Source of the DNA: Microbacterium wangchenii
GTDB taxonomy: Bacteria > Actinomycetota > Actinomycetes > Actinomycetales > Microbacteriaceae
Assembly (NCBI RefSeq): GCF_004564355.1
Contig: NZ_CP038266.1
Coordinates: 930,001-994,000, forward strand
Reading direction: 5' to 3'
Length of the DNA: 64,000 nucleotides
The position numbers were made by a program, and so were the translations under genes. Positions 16,065 through 24,276 of the stretch are shown here, piece by piece (the stretch's first letter is position 1; each line of letters begins with the position of its first letter). The notes beneath the pieces were generated by a model, which saw only the letters and a program-made list of their open reading frames with translations, did not search any database and had not been told where the DNA came from.

Positions 16065-16952
16065 TCACTGTTCGGACGACGATGGATCTGTGGGCGGAGC
16101 GCCGGGGAGCCAGCGCGTCAGCGCCGACGGATGGCGAGCGAACTCGCTCCGCGACGCGGCAGCGAACACCTCCTGCGCGTAGGGGAACAGGCCCGAGCGG
16201 AACTCCATGCCACCGAGGAGCTCGGCGATGTTGCGCTGCACCTCCACGAGCCCACCGAGGGGCATCCCGCCGGCGTCGTCGTCGTGGGCGAGCGCCTTGG
16301 TCAGTCCCTGCCGGAGCGTCGCGCCGTCGGCGAGGCCGCCGTAGAGGATCGCCTGGGCCGCGTCCGGATCGAGGTCGAGGCGTTCGATGAGCCAGGCCGT
16401 CTCGGCGGCGGCGACGAAGTTGATCGAGACCAGGAAGTTGTTGATGAGCTTCAGGGCCAGGCCGCGGCCGGGTCCGCCGAGGTGCGCGATCCGCGCGGTG
16501 TACGCCTGCGCGATGGGGCGCAGCTGCTCCACCCCGGCCGGATCTCCCCCCACCGCGCACACGAGGGTTCCCGCGGCAGCGCCCATCGGCCCGCCTGAGA
16601 CGGGCGCATCGAGGTAGGACGCGCCCCGCTCGGCGAAGGCGGCGGCCACGCGCTCCGCCACGTGCGGGGCGTAGGTCCCGTGGTCGGCGAAGAGCTGACC
16701 GGCCCTGGCGTGGGGGAGCAGTCCGCCGAGGTACACCTCTTCGATCGCCGGGCCGTCCAGGAGGCAGCCGAGGACCACGTCCTGGGCGGCGACCTCCGCG
16801 AGATTCCGGGCGGGCACGGCGCCCGCCTCGAGCACGGGCGCCAGCTTCGCCGGAGACCGGGCCCACACCGTCACCTCGTGCCCGGCGGCGAGGAGGTTCC
16901 GGACCATCGGCGCGCCCATCGCGCCCACGCCGGTGAAGCCGATCCGCGTCAT
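16065..16952 (-). CDS. NAD(P)-dependent beta-hydroxyacid dehydrogenase (3-hydroxyisobutyrate dehydrogenase family)
   Basis: A 295-residue two-domain dehydrogenase. The N-terminal Rossmann motif is GFTGVGAMGAPMVRNL, the substrate-binding motif YLDAPVSGGPMGA lies near residue 117, and the catalytic lysine is in GLALKLINNFL (about K171). Family members interconvert 3-hydroxyisobutyrate, tartronate semialdehyde, L-serine or other 3-hydroxyacids and their oxo forms. ATG 16952 overlaps the stop of the dehydratase gene (ATGA). It is a homologue of the divergent gene at 19970-20863, so the locus carries two such enzymes on opposite strands. The substrate is not determinable. Confidence 0.85.
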   Translation of the reverse strand: MTRIGFTGVGAMGAPMVRNLLAAGHEVTVWARSPAKLAPVLEAGAVPARNLAEVAAQDVVLGCLLDGPAIEEVYLGGLLPHARAGQLFADHGTYAPHVAERVAAAFAERGASYLDAPVSGGPMGAAAGTLVCAVGGDPAGVEQLRPIAQAYTARIAHLGGPGRGLALKLINNFLVSINFVAAAETAWLIERLDLDPDAAQAILYGGLADGATLRQGLTKALAHDDDAGGMPLGGLVEVQRNIAELLGGMEFRSGLFPYAQEVFAAASRSEFARHPSALTRWLPGAPPTDPSSSEQ

Positions 16953-18667
16953 GACGGAACCTCCCGTCCGCGGAGGTCCTCGTCGACGAGGAAGTCGAAA
17001 TCGCAGCCCTCGTCGGGCTGGAGCGCGTGCCGGGCGTACAGACTGCCCCAGCCCCGCCGCGGCGGCGCGACGCCTCCGGTCACCGGGGCGCGGGCGGCGA
17101 GCTCTTCGGCGGGCACGAGCAGGTCGAGCCGTCCCGCGTGCGTGTCCAGTTCGATCTCATCACCGTCCCGCACCAGCGCCAGGGGCCCGCCGACGGCGGC
17201 CTCCGGGGAGACGTGCAGGACGACGCTGCCGCTGGAGGTTCCGCTCATGCGCGCATCCGTCACCCGGAGCATGTCGGTGACCCCCGCGCGCACGAGCTTG
17301 GCGGGGATCGGCACGTGTCCCACCTCCGGGATGCCCGGCCCGCCCTTCACCCCGACCCCGCGCAGGACCAGAACCGAGTCGGCGTCGACGTCGAGGTCAT
17401 CGCGGTCGATCCTGGACCACATGTCGGCGACACCGTCGAAGACGACCGCCCTGCCGCGATGCCGGCGCGCGCTCGCCGCGGCGCCGGCGAGCTTCATCAC
17501 GGCGCCGCCGGGCGCGAGCGACCCCCGCAGCACGCTGATCCCGCCGTCGGGCGTGAGCGGCTCGGCGGCATCGGCGATCGGTCCGTCGACGGACGCGGGT
17601 GCCAGGCCGTCGAACACCTCGCCCCACGTGCGGCCCTCCGCGGTGGCCACGTGCTCGTGCAGCAGATGGCGGATCCGCGCCGCGACCGCCGGGATGCCAC
17701 CGGCGGCGTCGAGGTCGCTGAGCAGCGCCTTGCCGTTCGGTTTGACGTCGGTGATGAACGGCGTCGACCTCGACCACTCACGAAGCCGCTCGTGTCCGAT
17801 GCGCAGTCCGGCCCTGCCCGCGAGAGCCTCCAGATGGATGAGCGCGTTCGTCGAGCCGCCGAGCGCGCACGTGACGCGCACCGCGTTCTCCAGCGATTCC
17901 ATCGTGATCCGTGATCGCGGACGGACGCCGCGTGAGACGACGTCGACGATGAGCCGGCCGCTCTCCTCGGCGATGGCGTCGCGCTCGGGCGCGGCCGCGG
18001 GTGCCAGCGCCGAGCCGGGCAGGGCGAAGCCGAGCAGCTCGCCGATCGCCGCCATGGTCGTCGCGGTGCCCATCACGTTGCACGTGCCGGGGCCGGAGTG
18101 GATGACGCCCTCGAACGCGGCCCAGTCCTCGTCGCTGAGGGCGCCCACGCGGCGCTGATCGATGACGTCCCACTGGGCGTCGACGGTCGTCGGCTCGCCC
18201 TGCCAGCACGCGACCGGCCGCGGGCCGGCGGTGACCAGCACCGCAGGCGTGCCGGCGCTGATGGCGCCCATGAGCACGCCGGGGACGGTCTTGTCGCATC
18301 CGCCCAGCAGCACGACGCCGTCGATCGGCGACGCGAGGATCGTCTCCTCGACGTCCATCGCGAGCAGGTTGCGCAGGTACATCGAGGAGGGGCGGCTGAA
18401 CGGCTCGCTGATCGAGATGGTGGGGAATTCCAGCGCGAGCCCGCCCGCGGCTTCCACGCCCCGCTTGACGGCCGCGGCGAGGTCGCGGAAGCCCGAGTTG
18501 CACGGGTTCAGCTCGCTCCAGCTCGTGCAGATGCCGATGACCGGATGGCGCCGGACCTCCTCGGCCGTGTAACCCTCCGCGCGGAGGAACGCGCGGTGCA
18601 CCATGCCGTCGGCGCCCGGGTCGCCGAAGATCCGCCCGTCCAGCCGGTGTATGTGCTCCTGCGACAT
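16949..18667 (-). CDS. IlvD/Edd-family dehydratase (dihydroxyacid or sugar-acid dehydratase)
   Basis: A 572-residue iron-sulfur dehydratase. The conserved cysteines expected to bind the cluster are visible in SELNPCNSG (about residue 55), LLGGCDKTVPG (about 123) and GPGTCNVMGTATTM (about 195). The C-terminal swivel domain has the VTDARMSGTSSGSVVLHVSP stretch. It converts a 2,3-dihydroxy acid to a 2-oxo acid. The context of TRAP importer, SDR and hydroxyacid dehydrogenase favours a sugar-acid type substrate over valine biosynthesis (inference). I chose ATG 18667, with a GGGGAG-type site upstream; a GTG seven codons earlier (18688) is possible. It overlaps the next gene by ATGA. Confidence 0.85.
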   Translation of the reverse strand: MSQEHIHRLDGRIFGDPGADGMVHRAFLRAEGYTAEEVRRHPVIGICTSWSELNPCNSGFRDLAAAVKRGVEAAGGLALEFPTISISEPFSRPSSMYLRNLLAMDVEETILASPIDGVVLLGGCDKTVPGVLMGAISAGTPAVLVTAGPRPVACWQGEPTTVDAQWDVIDQRRVGALSDEDWAAFEGVIHSGPGTCNVMGTATTMAAIGELLGFALPGSALAPAAAPERDAIAEESGRLIVDVVSRGVRPRSRITMESLENAVRVTCALGGSTNALIHLEALAGRAGLRIGHERLREWSRSTPFITDVKPNGKALLSDLDAAGGIPAVAARIRHLLHEHVATAEGRTWGEVFDGLAPASVDGPIADAAEPLTPDGGISVLRGSLAPGGAVMKLAGAAASARRHRGRAVVFDGVADMWSRIDRDDLDVDADSVLVLRGVGVKGGPGIPEVGHVPIPAKLVRAGVTDMLRVTDARMSGTSSGSVVLHVSPEAAVGGPLALVRDGDEIELDTHAGRLDLLVPAEELAARAPVTGGVAPPRRGWGSLYARHALQPDEGCDFDFLVDEDLRGREVPS

Positions 18668-18700
18668 CCTCGTCCTCTCCCCGTTCACCCGCCGGCGGGA

Positions 18701-19456
18701 TCACGCACCCTTGGAATCGCCGTCGATGGGGAACGCCTGGCCGCTGATCGAGCGCGCCGCATCCGAGGTGAGGAACGCGATCAGTTCGGCCACCTCCTCC
18801 GCGGTGACGAAGCGCTTGAGGGACTGATTGGCCAGCGCCGCCTCCCGCTCCTGCGCGAGCGTCCGCCCACTCGTGCGCACCCGCCCGGCGAGGACCTCTT
18901 CCATGCGGCCGCCGGCGACAGCGCCGGGGAGCACGGCGTTGACGGTGACATCGGCGGAGCCGAGCTCGAGGGCCAGGGTCTTGGCGAATCCGACCAGGCC
19001 CCACTTGCTGGTGGCGTAGGCGAGCCGCTGCGGGTATCCGACGCGGCCGGCCAGGGAGGACATCACGACGATGGCGCCGCGTCCGGACTCGGTGATCGCG
19101 GGGACGGCGGCCTGGGTGATCCAGAACGTGCCGTCGAGATTGACCGCCAGAACGTGCCGCCAGTCGGCTGCGGAGATGTCCTCGATCGGCGCGGTGGGCC
19201 CGCCGATGCCGACGTTGTCGACGAGGACGTCGAGGCCGCCCATGGCCGAGACGGCTTCGGCGACGAACGCGCGCGCGGCGGAGCGGTCGGAGATGTCGCA
19301 CTCGCGCATCGTGACACCGGGATCGTGGTTCGCCGCCGCGTCGCCGAGGTCGCACCCCCACACGGTGTCGCCGCGGCGGACGAAGGCCTCCACGACGCGA
19401 GCACCGATACCGCCGGCGGCACCGGTGACGATCACGCGGCGCGGGAGGTGCTGCAT
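18701..19456 (-). CDS. Short-chain dehydrogenase/reductase (SDR)
   Basis: A 251-residue classical SDR. The cofactor motif is VIVTGAAGGIGARV, the structural DNVGIGG replaces the usual NNAG, the catalytic serine is in VVMSSLAGRVG, the YxxxK pair is in YATSKWGLVGFAKTL, and the C-terminal region is SISGQAFPIDGDSKG. It would oxidise a secondary alcohol or sugar with NAD(P). I prefer ATG 19456 because GGAGG stands 7 bases upstream and the Rossmann motif then begins at residue 8. An ATG at 19498 overlapping the EthD gene stop would add 14 residues. Confidence 0.85.
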   Translation of the reverse strand: MQHLPRRVIVTGAAGGIGARVVEAFVRRGDTVWGCDLGDAAANHDPGVTMRECDISDRSAARAFVAEAVSAMGGLDVLVDNVGIGGPTAPIEDISAADWRHVLAVNLDGTFWITQAAVPAITESGRGAIVVMSSLAGRVGYPQRLAYATSKWGLVGFAKTLALELGSADVTVNAVLPGAVAGGRMEEVLAGRVRTSGRTLAQEREAALANQSLKRFVTAEEVAELIAFLTSDAARSISGQAFPIDGDSKGA

Positions 19457-19494
19457 CCCGTCGCCTCCGACCGGGCCCGCGGTGCTGCCTGCGC

Positions 19495-19806
19495 TCATTC
19501 CGGCGGCGTCTCGGTCTCGTAGTCGAGGACGAGCGTGCCCTCGGGAGCGTAGTTCGGCACGTCGGCCGCGACCGCCCGGCCCTCCGGTGACGACAGCGCG
19601 GCGGCCATGGTCGCGCGGTCGGGGAAGTCGGCCTCGTACACCGCGAAGTAGGGGCTGGCTTCGCCCTGGGCGCTGATGGCGGTGGAGAAGCGGTGGTCGA
19701 GCATGCCGGGCATCCGCGAGGCCAACGGCAGGTGCGTGCTCCGGTAGTAGCTCTCGAAGCCGGCGGGGTCGGGCGGCTGCGGATACAGCACGACGAGCTT
19801 GTGCAT
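19495..19806 (-). CDS. EthD-domain protein
   Basis: A 103-residue single-domain ferredoxin-like alpha+beta-barrel protein of the EthD/dimeric-barrel type, with VVLYPQPPDPAGFESYYRST at the N-terminus and HLPLASRMPGM following. EthD-like proteins occur in catabolic operons and often aid a monooxygenase or isomerase; no exact reaction can be assigned. It is the first gene of the leftward operon and its stop is followed at once by the SDR. AAAGG lies before the ATG. Confidence 0.75.
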   Translation of the reverse strand: MHKLVVLYPQPPDPAGFESYYRSTHLPLASRMPGMLDHRFSTAISAQGEASPYFAVYEADFPDRATMAAALSSPEGRAVAADVPNYAPEGTLVLDYETETPPE

Positions 19807-19969
19807 GTCGGACCTTTCGACGGGAACCCCTCCATCGTGGCCCGGGCAGCGCCGACCGACACCCGGACTGCACGGAGGAGGCACAGATGTGCGCCGGTGG
19901 ACCAGTCCGCCTGCGCGCGCCGCCCCAGACTTGTGCGAAAGCGAACGAAGTGGATCGGAGCACGCGGCG
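19807..19969. promoter_or_regulatory. Divergent promoter region of the hydroxyacid-catabolic locus
   Basis: A 163-bp non-coding gap between the EthD gene (leftward) and the hydroxyacid dehydrogenase (rightward). It must hold both promoters. No clear palindrome or -35/-10 pair could be picked out, and no regulator gene lies in this module, so the controlling protein is probably encoded elsewhere. Confidence 0.4.
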
Positions 19970-20863
19970 ATGGTGGAGAACAGGACGCTCGTGGTGGGCT
20001 TCGTCGGACTGGGGATGATGGGCACGCCCATGTCGCGCAACCTCGCCGGTGCCGGTTTCGACCTGCGGGTCCATGACGCCGACCCCGAGCGCACGCGCAC
20101 GGTGGCCGCGGAACTGGGTGTCGCCGCCGTCCTGGACCCCGCCGACCTGGCCGCCTGCGACGTTCTCGTCACGATGCTGCCCACCAGTGCGATCGTCCGC
20201 TCGGTCTTCCTCGACGACGACGGGGCGCTGGCGATCCCCCTGCGCGAGGGCACGGTGATCGTCGACATGAGCTCATCCGATCCCGCCGAGACCGTCGAGA
20301 CCGGTCGCGCGCTCGCCGCCTTCGGCGTGCGCCTCGTCGACGCCCCCGTCTCCGGAGGCGTCCCGCGCGCGGCCAAGGGGACGCTGGCGATCATGATGGG
20401 CGCCGACGACGAGGAGGCGGCGGCCCTCGCCGAACGCGTCGTGGAGCCGATGAGCAGATCGGTGTACCGGACCGGCGCCCTGGGGACCGGCGATGCGATG
20501 AAGGCGCTGAACAACTTCGTCGCCGGCGCCGCGTTCGCCGCCACATCGGAGGCGCTGATCGCCGGACGGCAGTTCGGCCTGGATCCGCAGCTCATGGTCG
20601 ACATCCTCAACGACTCGACGGGGCAGAGCTTCTCCTCCACGCACGTCTTCGGTCCGCACGTCGTGGAAGAGCGGTACGCCAGCGGTTTCGCGCTGCCCCT
20701 GATCACCAAGGACATCCGCATCGCGCGCGAACTCCAGCGCGGCCTCGGTCGCGACGCGCCCGTGTGCGAAGCTGTCACGGCGGCCTTCGGGGAAGCCCTG
20801 GATGCGCTCGGCGGTGTGGACCACACCGAGGCCTACCGGCACTGGAGCGGCGAGAGCCGCTGA
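19970..20863 (+). CDS. NAD(P)-dependent beta-hydroxyacid dehydrogenase, second copy
   Basis: A 297-residue member of the 3-hydroxyisobutyrate dehydrogenase family. The N-terminal motif is VGFVGLGMMGTPMSRNLAGA, LVDAPVSGGVPRA lies near residue 122, and the catalytic lysine is in GDAMKALNNFVAG. It retains the C-terminal ITKDIRIARE segment characteristic of tartronate-semialdehyde reductase and hydroxyisobutyrate dehydrogenase-like enzymes, which the copy at 16065-16952 lacks. The start at ATG 19970 was chosen because GGAG precedes it and the Rossmann motif begins at residue 8; the longer upstream reading frame is discarded. It is co-transcribed with the DUF3237 gene. Confidence 0.85.
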   Translation: MVENRTLVVGFVGLGMMGTPMSRNLAGAGFDLRVHDADPERTRTVAAELGVAAVLDPADLAACDVLVTMLPTSAIVRSVFLDDDGALAIPLREGTVIVDMSSSDPAETVETGRALAAFGVRLVDAPVSGGVPRAAKGTLAIMMGADDEEAAALAERVVEPMSRSVYRTGALGTGDAMKALNNFVAGAAFAATSEALIAGRQFGLDPQLMVDILNDSTGQSFSSTHVFGPHVVEERYASGFALPLITKDIRIARELQRGLGRDAPVCEAVTAAFGEALDALGGVDHTEAYRHWSGESR

Positions 20864-20899
20864 CCCCGCGCCCTCACCGATCGCGAAACGGAGCAGTCA

Positions 20900-21361
20900 A
20901 TGGAGCCTTCGGTGCCCGGCCTGGAGCCGGCCTTCGACGTCGACGCCGCACTGGGCCCCCTGCAGGATCACGGCATGACCCGCGCCGGGCATCGCCGCAT
21001 CATCCCGGTGGCCGGCGGCACGATCCGCGGGCTCTTCGACGCCGAGATCCTCCCCGGCGGCGCCGACTGGCAGATCCTCCGCGAGGACGGATCGGTCGAC
21101 ATCGACACGCGCTACACGGCGCGGACGGCCGACGGGGAGTACGTGCACCTGCGCACCGCCGGCGTGCGCAGCGGCGACCCCGCCACGCTGGAAGCTCTCC
21201 TGCGGGGCGAAGCGGTGGATCCCAGTCGCTACTACTTCCGCGTGGCCGTGTACGTCGAGACAGAGGCACCGCGGCTGCAGCACCTCCAGCAGTCCGTCTT
21301 CGTCGCCTCCGCCATCCGCGAGGCGGACGCCGTCCGCTACCGCGCGTACCGCGTGACCTGA
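20900..21361 (+). CDS. DUF3237 family protein
   Basis: A 153-residue protein matching the DUF3237 pattern: GHRRIIPVAGGTIRG followed by AEILPGGADWQI and the DTRYTARTADGEYV segment. The family is a small beta-barrel fold of unknown function often found beside aromatic and hydroxyacid catabolic genes. It begins 36 bases after the dehydrogenase stop with a GGAG ribosome site and ends 13 bases from the convergent ThDP gene. No catalytic role can be assigned. Confidence 0.8.
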   Translation: MEPSVPGLEPAFDVDAALGPLQDHGMTRAGHRRIIPVAGGTIRGLFDAEILPGGADWQILREDGSVDIDTRYTARTADGEYVHLRTAGVRSGDPATLEALLRGEAVDPSRYYFRVAVYVETEAPRLQHLQQSVFVASAIREADAVRYRAYRVT

Positions 21362-21374
21362 GTCCGCGCCCCGG

Positions 21375-23024
21375 TCAGTGACCGCTGTCGCGCGCCATCA
21401 TCCATGAGGCGACACCGGTGATCTTGGCGTCGATCACGAGCGGACGTCGCACCGAGTCGTCCTCGAGCCACGTCGCGACCTCGTCCAGATCGGCCAGGCT
21501 GGTCACCGTCATGGCGTCGCACCCGTAGCCGCGCGCGATGGCGGCGATGTCGGTGTCGGGGAACCGGATCAGACCCATCCGGGGGACCTCGTCCGGGAAC
21601 AGGTGCACCTCGGCGCCGTAGGCGGAGTCGTTGAACACGATGATCACCATCCGCATCCCCAGGCGCACCGCGGTCTCCAGCTCCACCGACGTCATGAGGA
21701 ACGCGCCGTCGCCGGTGCCGAGCACGGGCAGGCGCTCGGGCTGGGAGCAGCCGATGCCGATCGCGCTGGCCAGGCCGAGACCGATCGACTGGAACGCCAG
21801 GGGGATGCTGTAGCCGCGCACGTCGGGCACCCGGAGGTGCGCGCCCGCGTAGCAGTTGACGTTGCCCCCGTCGGTGATGACGAGCCGCTCCAGAGGCAGC
21901 ATCCGATCGAGGGCATTGATCGCCTCGGCGGGATCGACCCGGCCGTCGACCCGCTCAGGGTCGACGGGCTGATCCGACCAGTACCGCGCGGCGGCGACGC
22001 GCTCGCGGACCTCGGGAGTGCGATACCGGGTGCGCGGCGCGCCGGTGCGGCGAACGTCGGCCGTCACCGCCTCCGCCACCGCCGCGGCATCCCCGATCAC
22101 CCCGAGGGCGACCGGGCGGTGGGCGCCGATCGCCTCCGCGCGGTCGTCCACCTGGACGATGGCCGCGTGCCGCGTGAGGTCGCCGCCGCGCGTGGTCCAG
22201 TCGTTCAGCGCCACGCCGAAGGCCAGGAGGAGGTCCGCGTCGCGGATGAGGTCGGCCGCACCCTCGGTGGCGAAACCGCCCATGATGTCCAGGGCCCACT
22301 CGTCGCCCACGAACAGCCCGCGTCCGGCGGCGGAGGTGACCAGGAGGGCACCGGTCGCCTCCGCGAGGGCCCGGAGCGGCTCGCGAGCACCGTGCGCGCC
22401 GCGCCCGGCGACCACGACGGGTCGCTCGGAGTGCGACAGCATCCGCACCATCGCGGCGACCGATTCCGGCGACGGCCCCGCCGGCGTGGGGGCGGCCACC
22501 GGTTCGGGCGCCGCCGGATCGGGGGCATCTTCGTCCTGGAGGTCGATCGGCATCGACAGTACGACCGTGGCGCGCTCGTACAGCGCGACGCGGTAGGCGC
22601 GCGCGGCATCGGCGGTCGCGGTGCGTGCGGAGTGGATGCGCATCGGGATCGCCCCCACGGCGGCCGCGGCGGCATCCTGGTCGATGAAGAAGTTCGAGCG
22701 GACATCGCCCGCGGCGGTATCGCCGGAGAGCACGAGGACCGGCGTGTGCGCCTTGGCCGACTCGGCGATGCCGGTCAGCGCGTTCGTGAGGCCGCAGCCC
22801 TGGTGCACCGACAGCACCGAGACCTGTCCGGTCGCGCGGGAGTACGCGTCCGCCATGCAGGCGGCGCCCATCTCGTGCCGCGCGCCGACGTAGGGCACCC
22901 CGCCGTCCACCAGGGCGTTCGTCACCCGGAGGTTGCCGCTTCCCACCACGCCGAAGGCGTACGCCACCCCCAGCTCCGCCAGCGTCCGGCCCACCGCGTC
23001 CGCCACACTCAACCGCTCACTCAT
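21375..23024 (-). CDS. Thiamine-diphosphate-dependent enzyme (2-oxoacid decarboxylase-like), operon copy
   Basis: A 549-residue ThDP enzyme, last gene of the eight-gene aromatic operon. The activating glutamate is in GARHEMGAA (about E51), the cofactor motif runs from GTGDGAF to FNDSAYGAE, and the N-terminus has AFGVVGSGN instead of the common GVPGG. It is paralogous to the equally long enzyme at 3678-5327, with shared stretches such as AEATGAL and GRGLF. Preceded in the operon by an FMN 2-hydroxyacid dehydrogenase, it could decarboxylate the resulting aryl 2-oxoacid to an aldehyde, as benzoylformate decarboxylase does in the mandelate pathway (inference). ATG 23024 overlaps the FMN enzyme's 3' end by 8 bases. 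Confidence 0.85.
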   Translation of the reverse strand: MSERLSVADAVGRTLAELGVAYAFGVVGSGNLRVTNALVDGGVPYVGARHEMGAACMADAYSRATGQVSVLSVHQGCGLTNALTGIAESAKAHTPVLVLSGDTAAGDVRSNFFIDQDAAAAAVGAIPMRIHSARTATADAARAYRVALYERATVVLSMPIDLQDEDAPDPAAPEPVAAPTPAGPSPESVAAMVRMLSHSERPVVVAGRGAHGAREPLRALAEATGALLVTSAAGRGLFVGDEWALDIMGGFATEGAADLIRDADLLLAFGVALNDWTTRGGDLTRHAAIVQVDDRAEAIGAHRPVALGVIGDAAAVAEAVTADVRRTGAPRTRYRTPEVRERVAAARYWSDQPVDPERVDGRVDPAEAINALDRMLPLERLVITDGGNVNCYAGAHLRVPDVRGYSIPLAFQSIGLGLASAIGIGCSQPERLPVLGTGDGAFLMTSVELETAVRLGMRMVIIVFNDSAYGAEVHLFPDEVPRMGLIRFPDTDIAAIARGYGCDAMTVTSLADLDEVATWLEDDSVRRPLVIDAKITGVASWMMARDSGH

Positions 23025-24276
23025 GGTTCTTCTCCGATCTCTTGAGTCCGATGTGCGACGGCACGCGAAGAGCCGTCTCCACCCGCACCATCTCCGCCGT
23101 GACCTCCGCGGGGGACGCGGCGCCCAGCAGCGCGAGCGTCCGTCGCAGTCCCGCCTCGACGATGCCCAGCGCGTGGTCCACGCCGGCCTCGCCGCCGGCG
23201 GCCAATCCGTACAGGTAGGCGCGGCCCACCAGCGCCGCGTCGGCTCCGAGGGCGAGCGCCGCCGCGACGTGCGCGCCGGATCGGATGCCGCCGTCCACGG
23301 CCACGAACATCTCCGGCCCGACCGCGCGGCGGATCGCCGGCAGCGCCTCGATCGGGGCGATCGCGCCCTCCAGCTGCCGCCCGCCGTGATTGGACACCAC
23401 GAGGCCGTCCACCCCGTGCGCGCGCAGGGCCACGGCGTCCTCGGGCGAGAGCACGCCCTTCACCACGATCGGGCCGTCCCACAGACCCCGGAGCCACTCC
23501 AGGTCGCGGAAGGTCACCGCCGGGTCCAGGAGAGCGTTGGTCTGCGCGACGAAATCCGTGCGCGCGGCGCCGCCGGTGGCGAAGTCGATCGGCTCGGTGG
23601 TCAGGACGCGCCACACCCATCGCGGATGCCGCGCGAAGCCCACCGCCGTGCGCAGGGGGACACTCGGCGGGAACTGCAGCCCCGCTCGCACGTCGCGCAG
23701 TCGCTCTCCCGCCACCGGCACGTCGACGGTGAGCATCAGCACCCGGAAACCGGCCCGGCGGGCCCGCTCGATGATGGCGCGCGCGGCGTCTCGATCGCGC
23801 CACAGGTAGAGCTGGAACCAGCGATCCAGCGACGGCGCCGCCCGGGCGATCGCCTCCGGCGCGGTCGAGGCCATGGTGGACAGCGCCGCCGGGATCCCGT
23901 GCGCGGCCGCCACGCGCGCCACCGCAGCCTCGCCCTCCGGGTGGAAGACGCGCGTGAGCCCGACCGGGCCGAGGATCAGGGGCGAGTCCGCCCGCCGCCC
24001 CAGCATGTCGACGCTCGTGTCGACGGTGCTGACGTCGCGCAGGATGCGGGAGACGAGCCGCACCCCGGCGAAGGCGTCCCCGTTGCGTCGCGCGGCCACC
24101 TCGTCGCCGGCGCCGCCGTCGAGGTAGTCGAAGACCGGCCCGGGAAGGCGCCGTCGAGCCCGCTCGCGCAGCTCGGCGACGTCCACCGCGGAGCGCACGG
24201 ACCGGCGCGGCAGCCCGCCGCGCAGCCGCACCATCCGCACGGCGTGGGCGATCGACGCCCGCCAGGTCCCGGTCAT
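23017..24276 (-). CDS. FMN-dependent alpha-hydroxyacid dehydrogenase/oxidase
   Basis: A 419-residue (S)-2-hydroxyacid oxidising flavoenzyme of the glycolate oxidase, L-lactate and mandelate dehydrogenase family. The family signature with the catalytic histidine is VSNHGGRQLEGA, the FMN phosphate-binding region is VAVDGGIRSG then GADAALVGRAYLYG, and PGPVFDYLDGGAGDEV is near the N-terminus. It converts a 2-hydroxyacid to a 2-oxoacid. Placed before a ThDP decarboxylase-like gene and in an operon with an aldehyde dehydrogenase, it fits a mandelate-type side-chain sequence (inference). ATG 24276 overlaps the upstream stop (ATGA). Confidence 0.88.
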   Translation of the reverse strand: MTGTWRASIAHAVRMVRLRGGLPRRSVRSAVDVAELRERARRRLPGPVFDYLDGGAGDEVAARRNGDAFAGVRLVSRILRDVSTVDTSVDMLGRRADSPLILGPVGLTRVFHPEGEAAVARVAAAHGIPAALSTMASTAPEAIARAAPSLDRWFQLYLWRDRDAARAIIERARRAGFRVLMLTVDVPVAGERLRDVRAGLQFPPSVPLRTAVGFARHPRWVWRVLTTEPIDFATGGAARTDFVAQTNALLDPAVTFRDLEWLRGLWDGPIVVKGVLSPEDAVALRAHGVDGLVVSNHGGRQLEGAIAPIEALPAIRRAVGPEMFVAVDGGIRSGAHVAAALALGADAALVGRAYLYGLAAGGEAGVDHALGIVEAGLRRTLALLGAASPAEVTAEMVRVETALRVPSHIGLKRSEKNHE

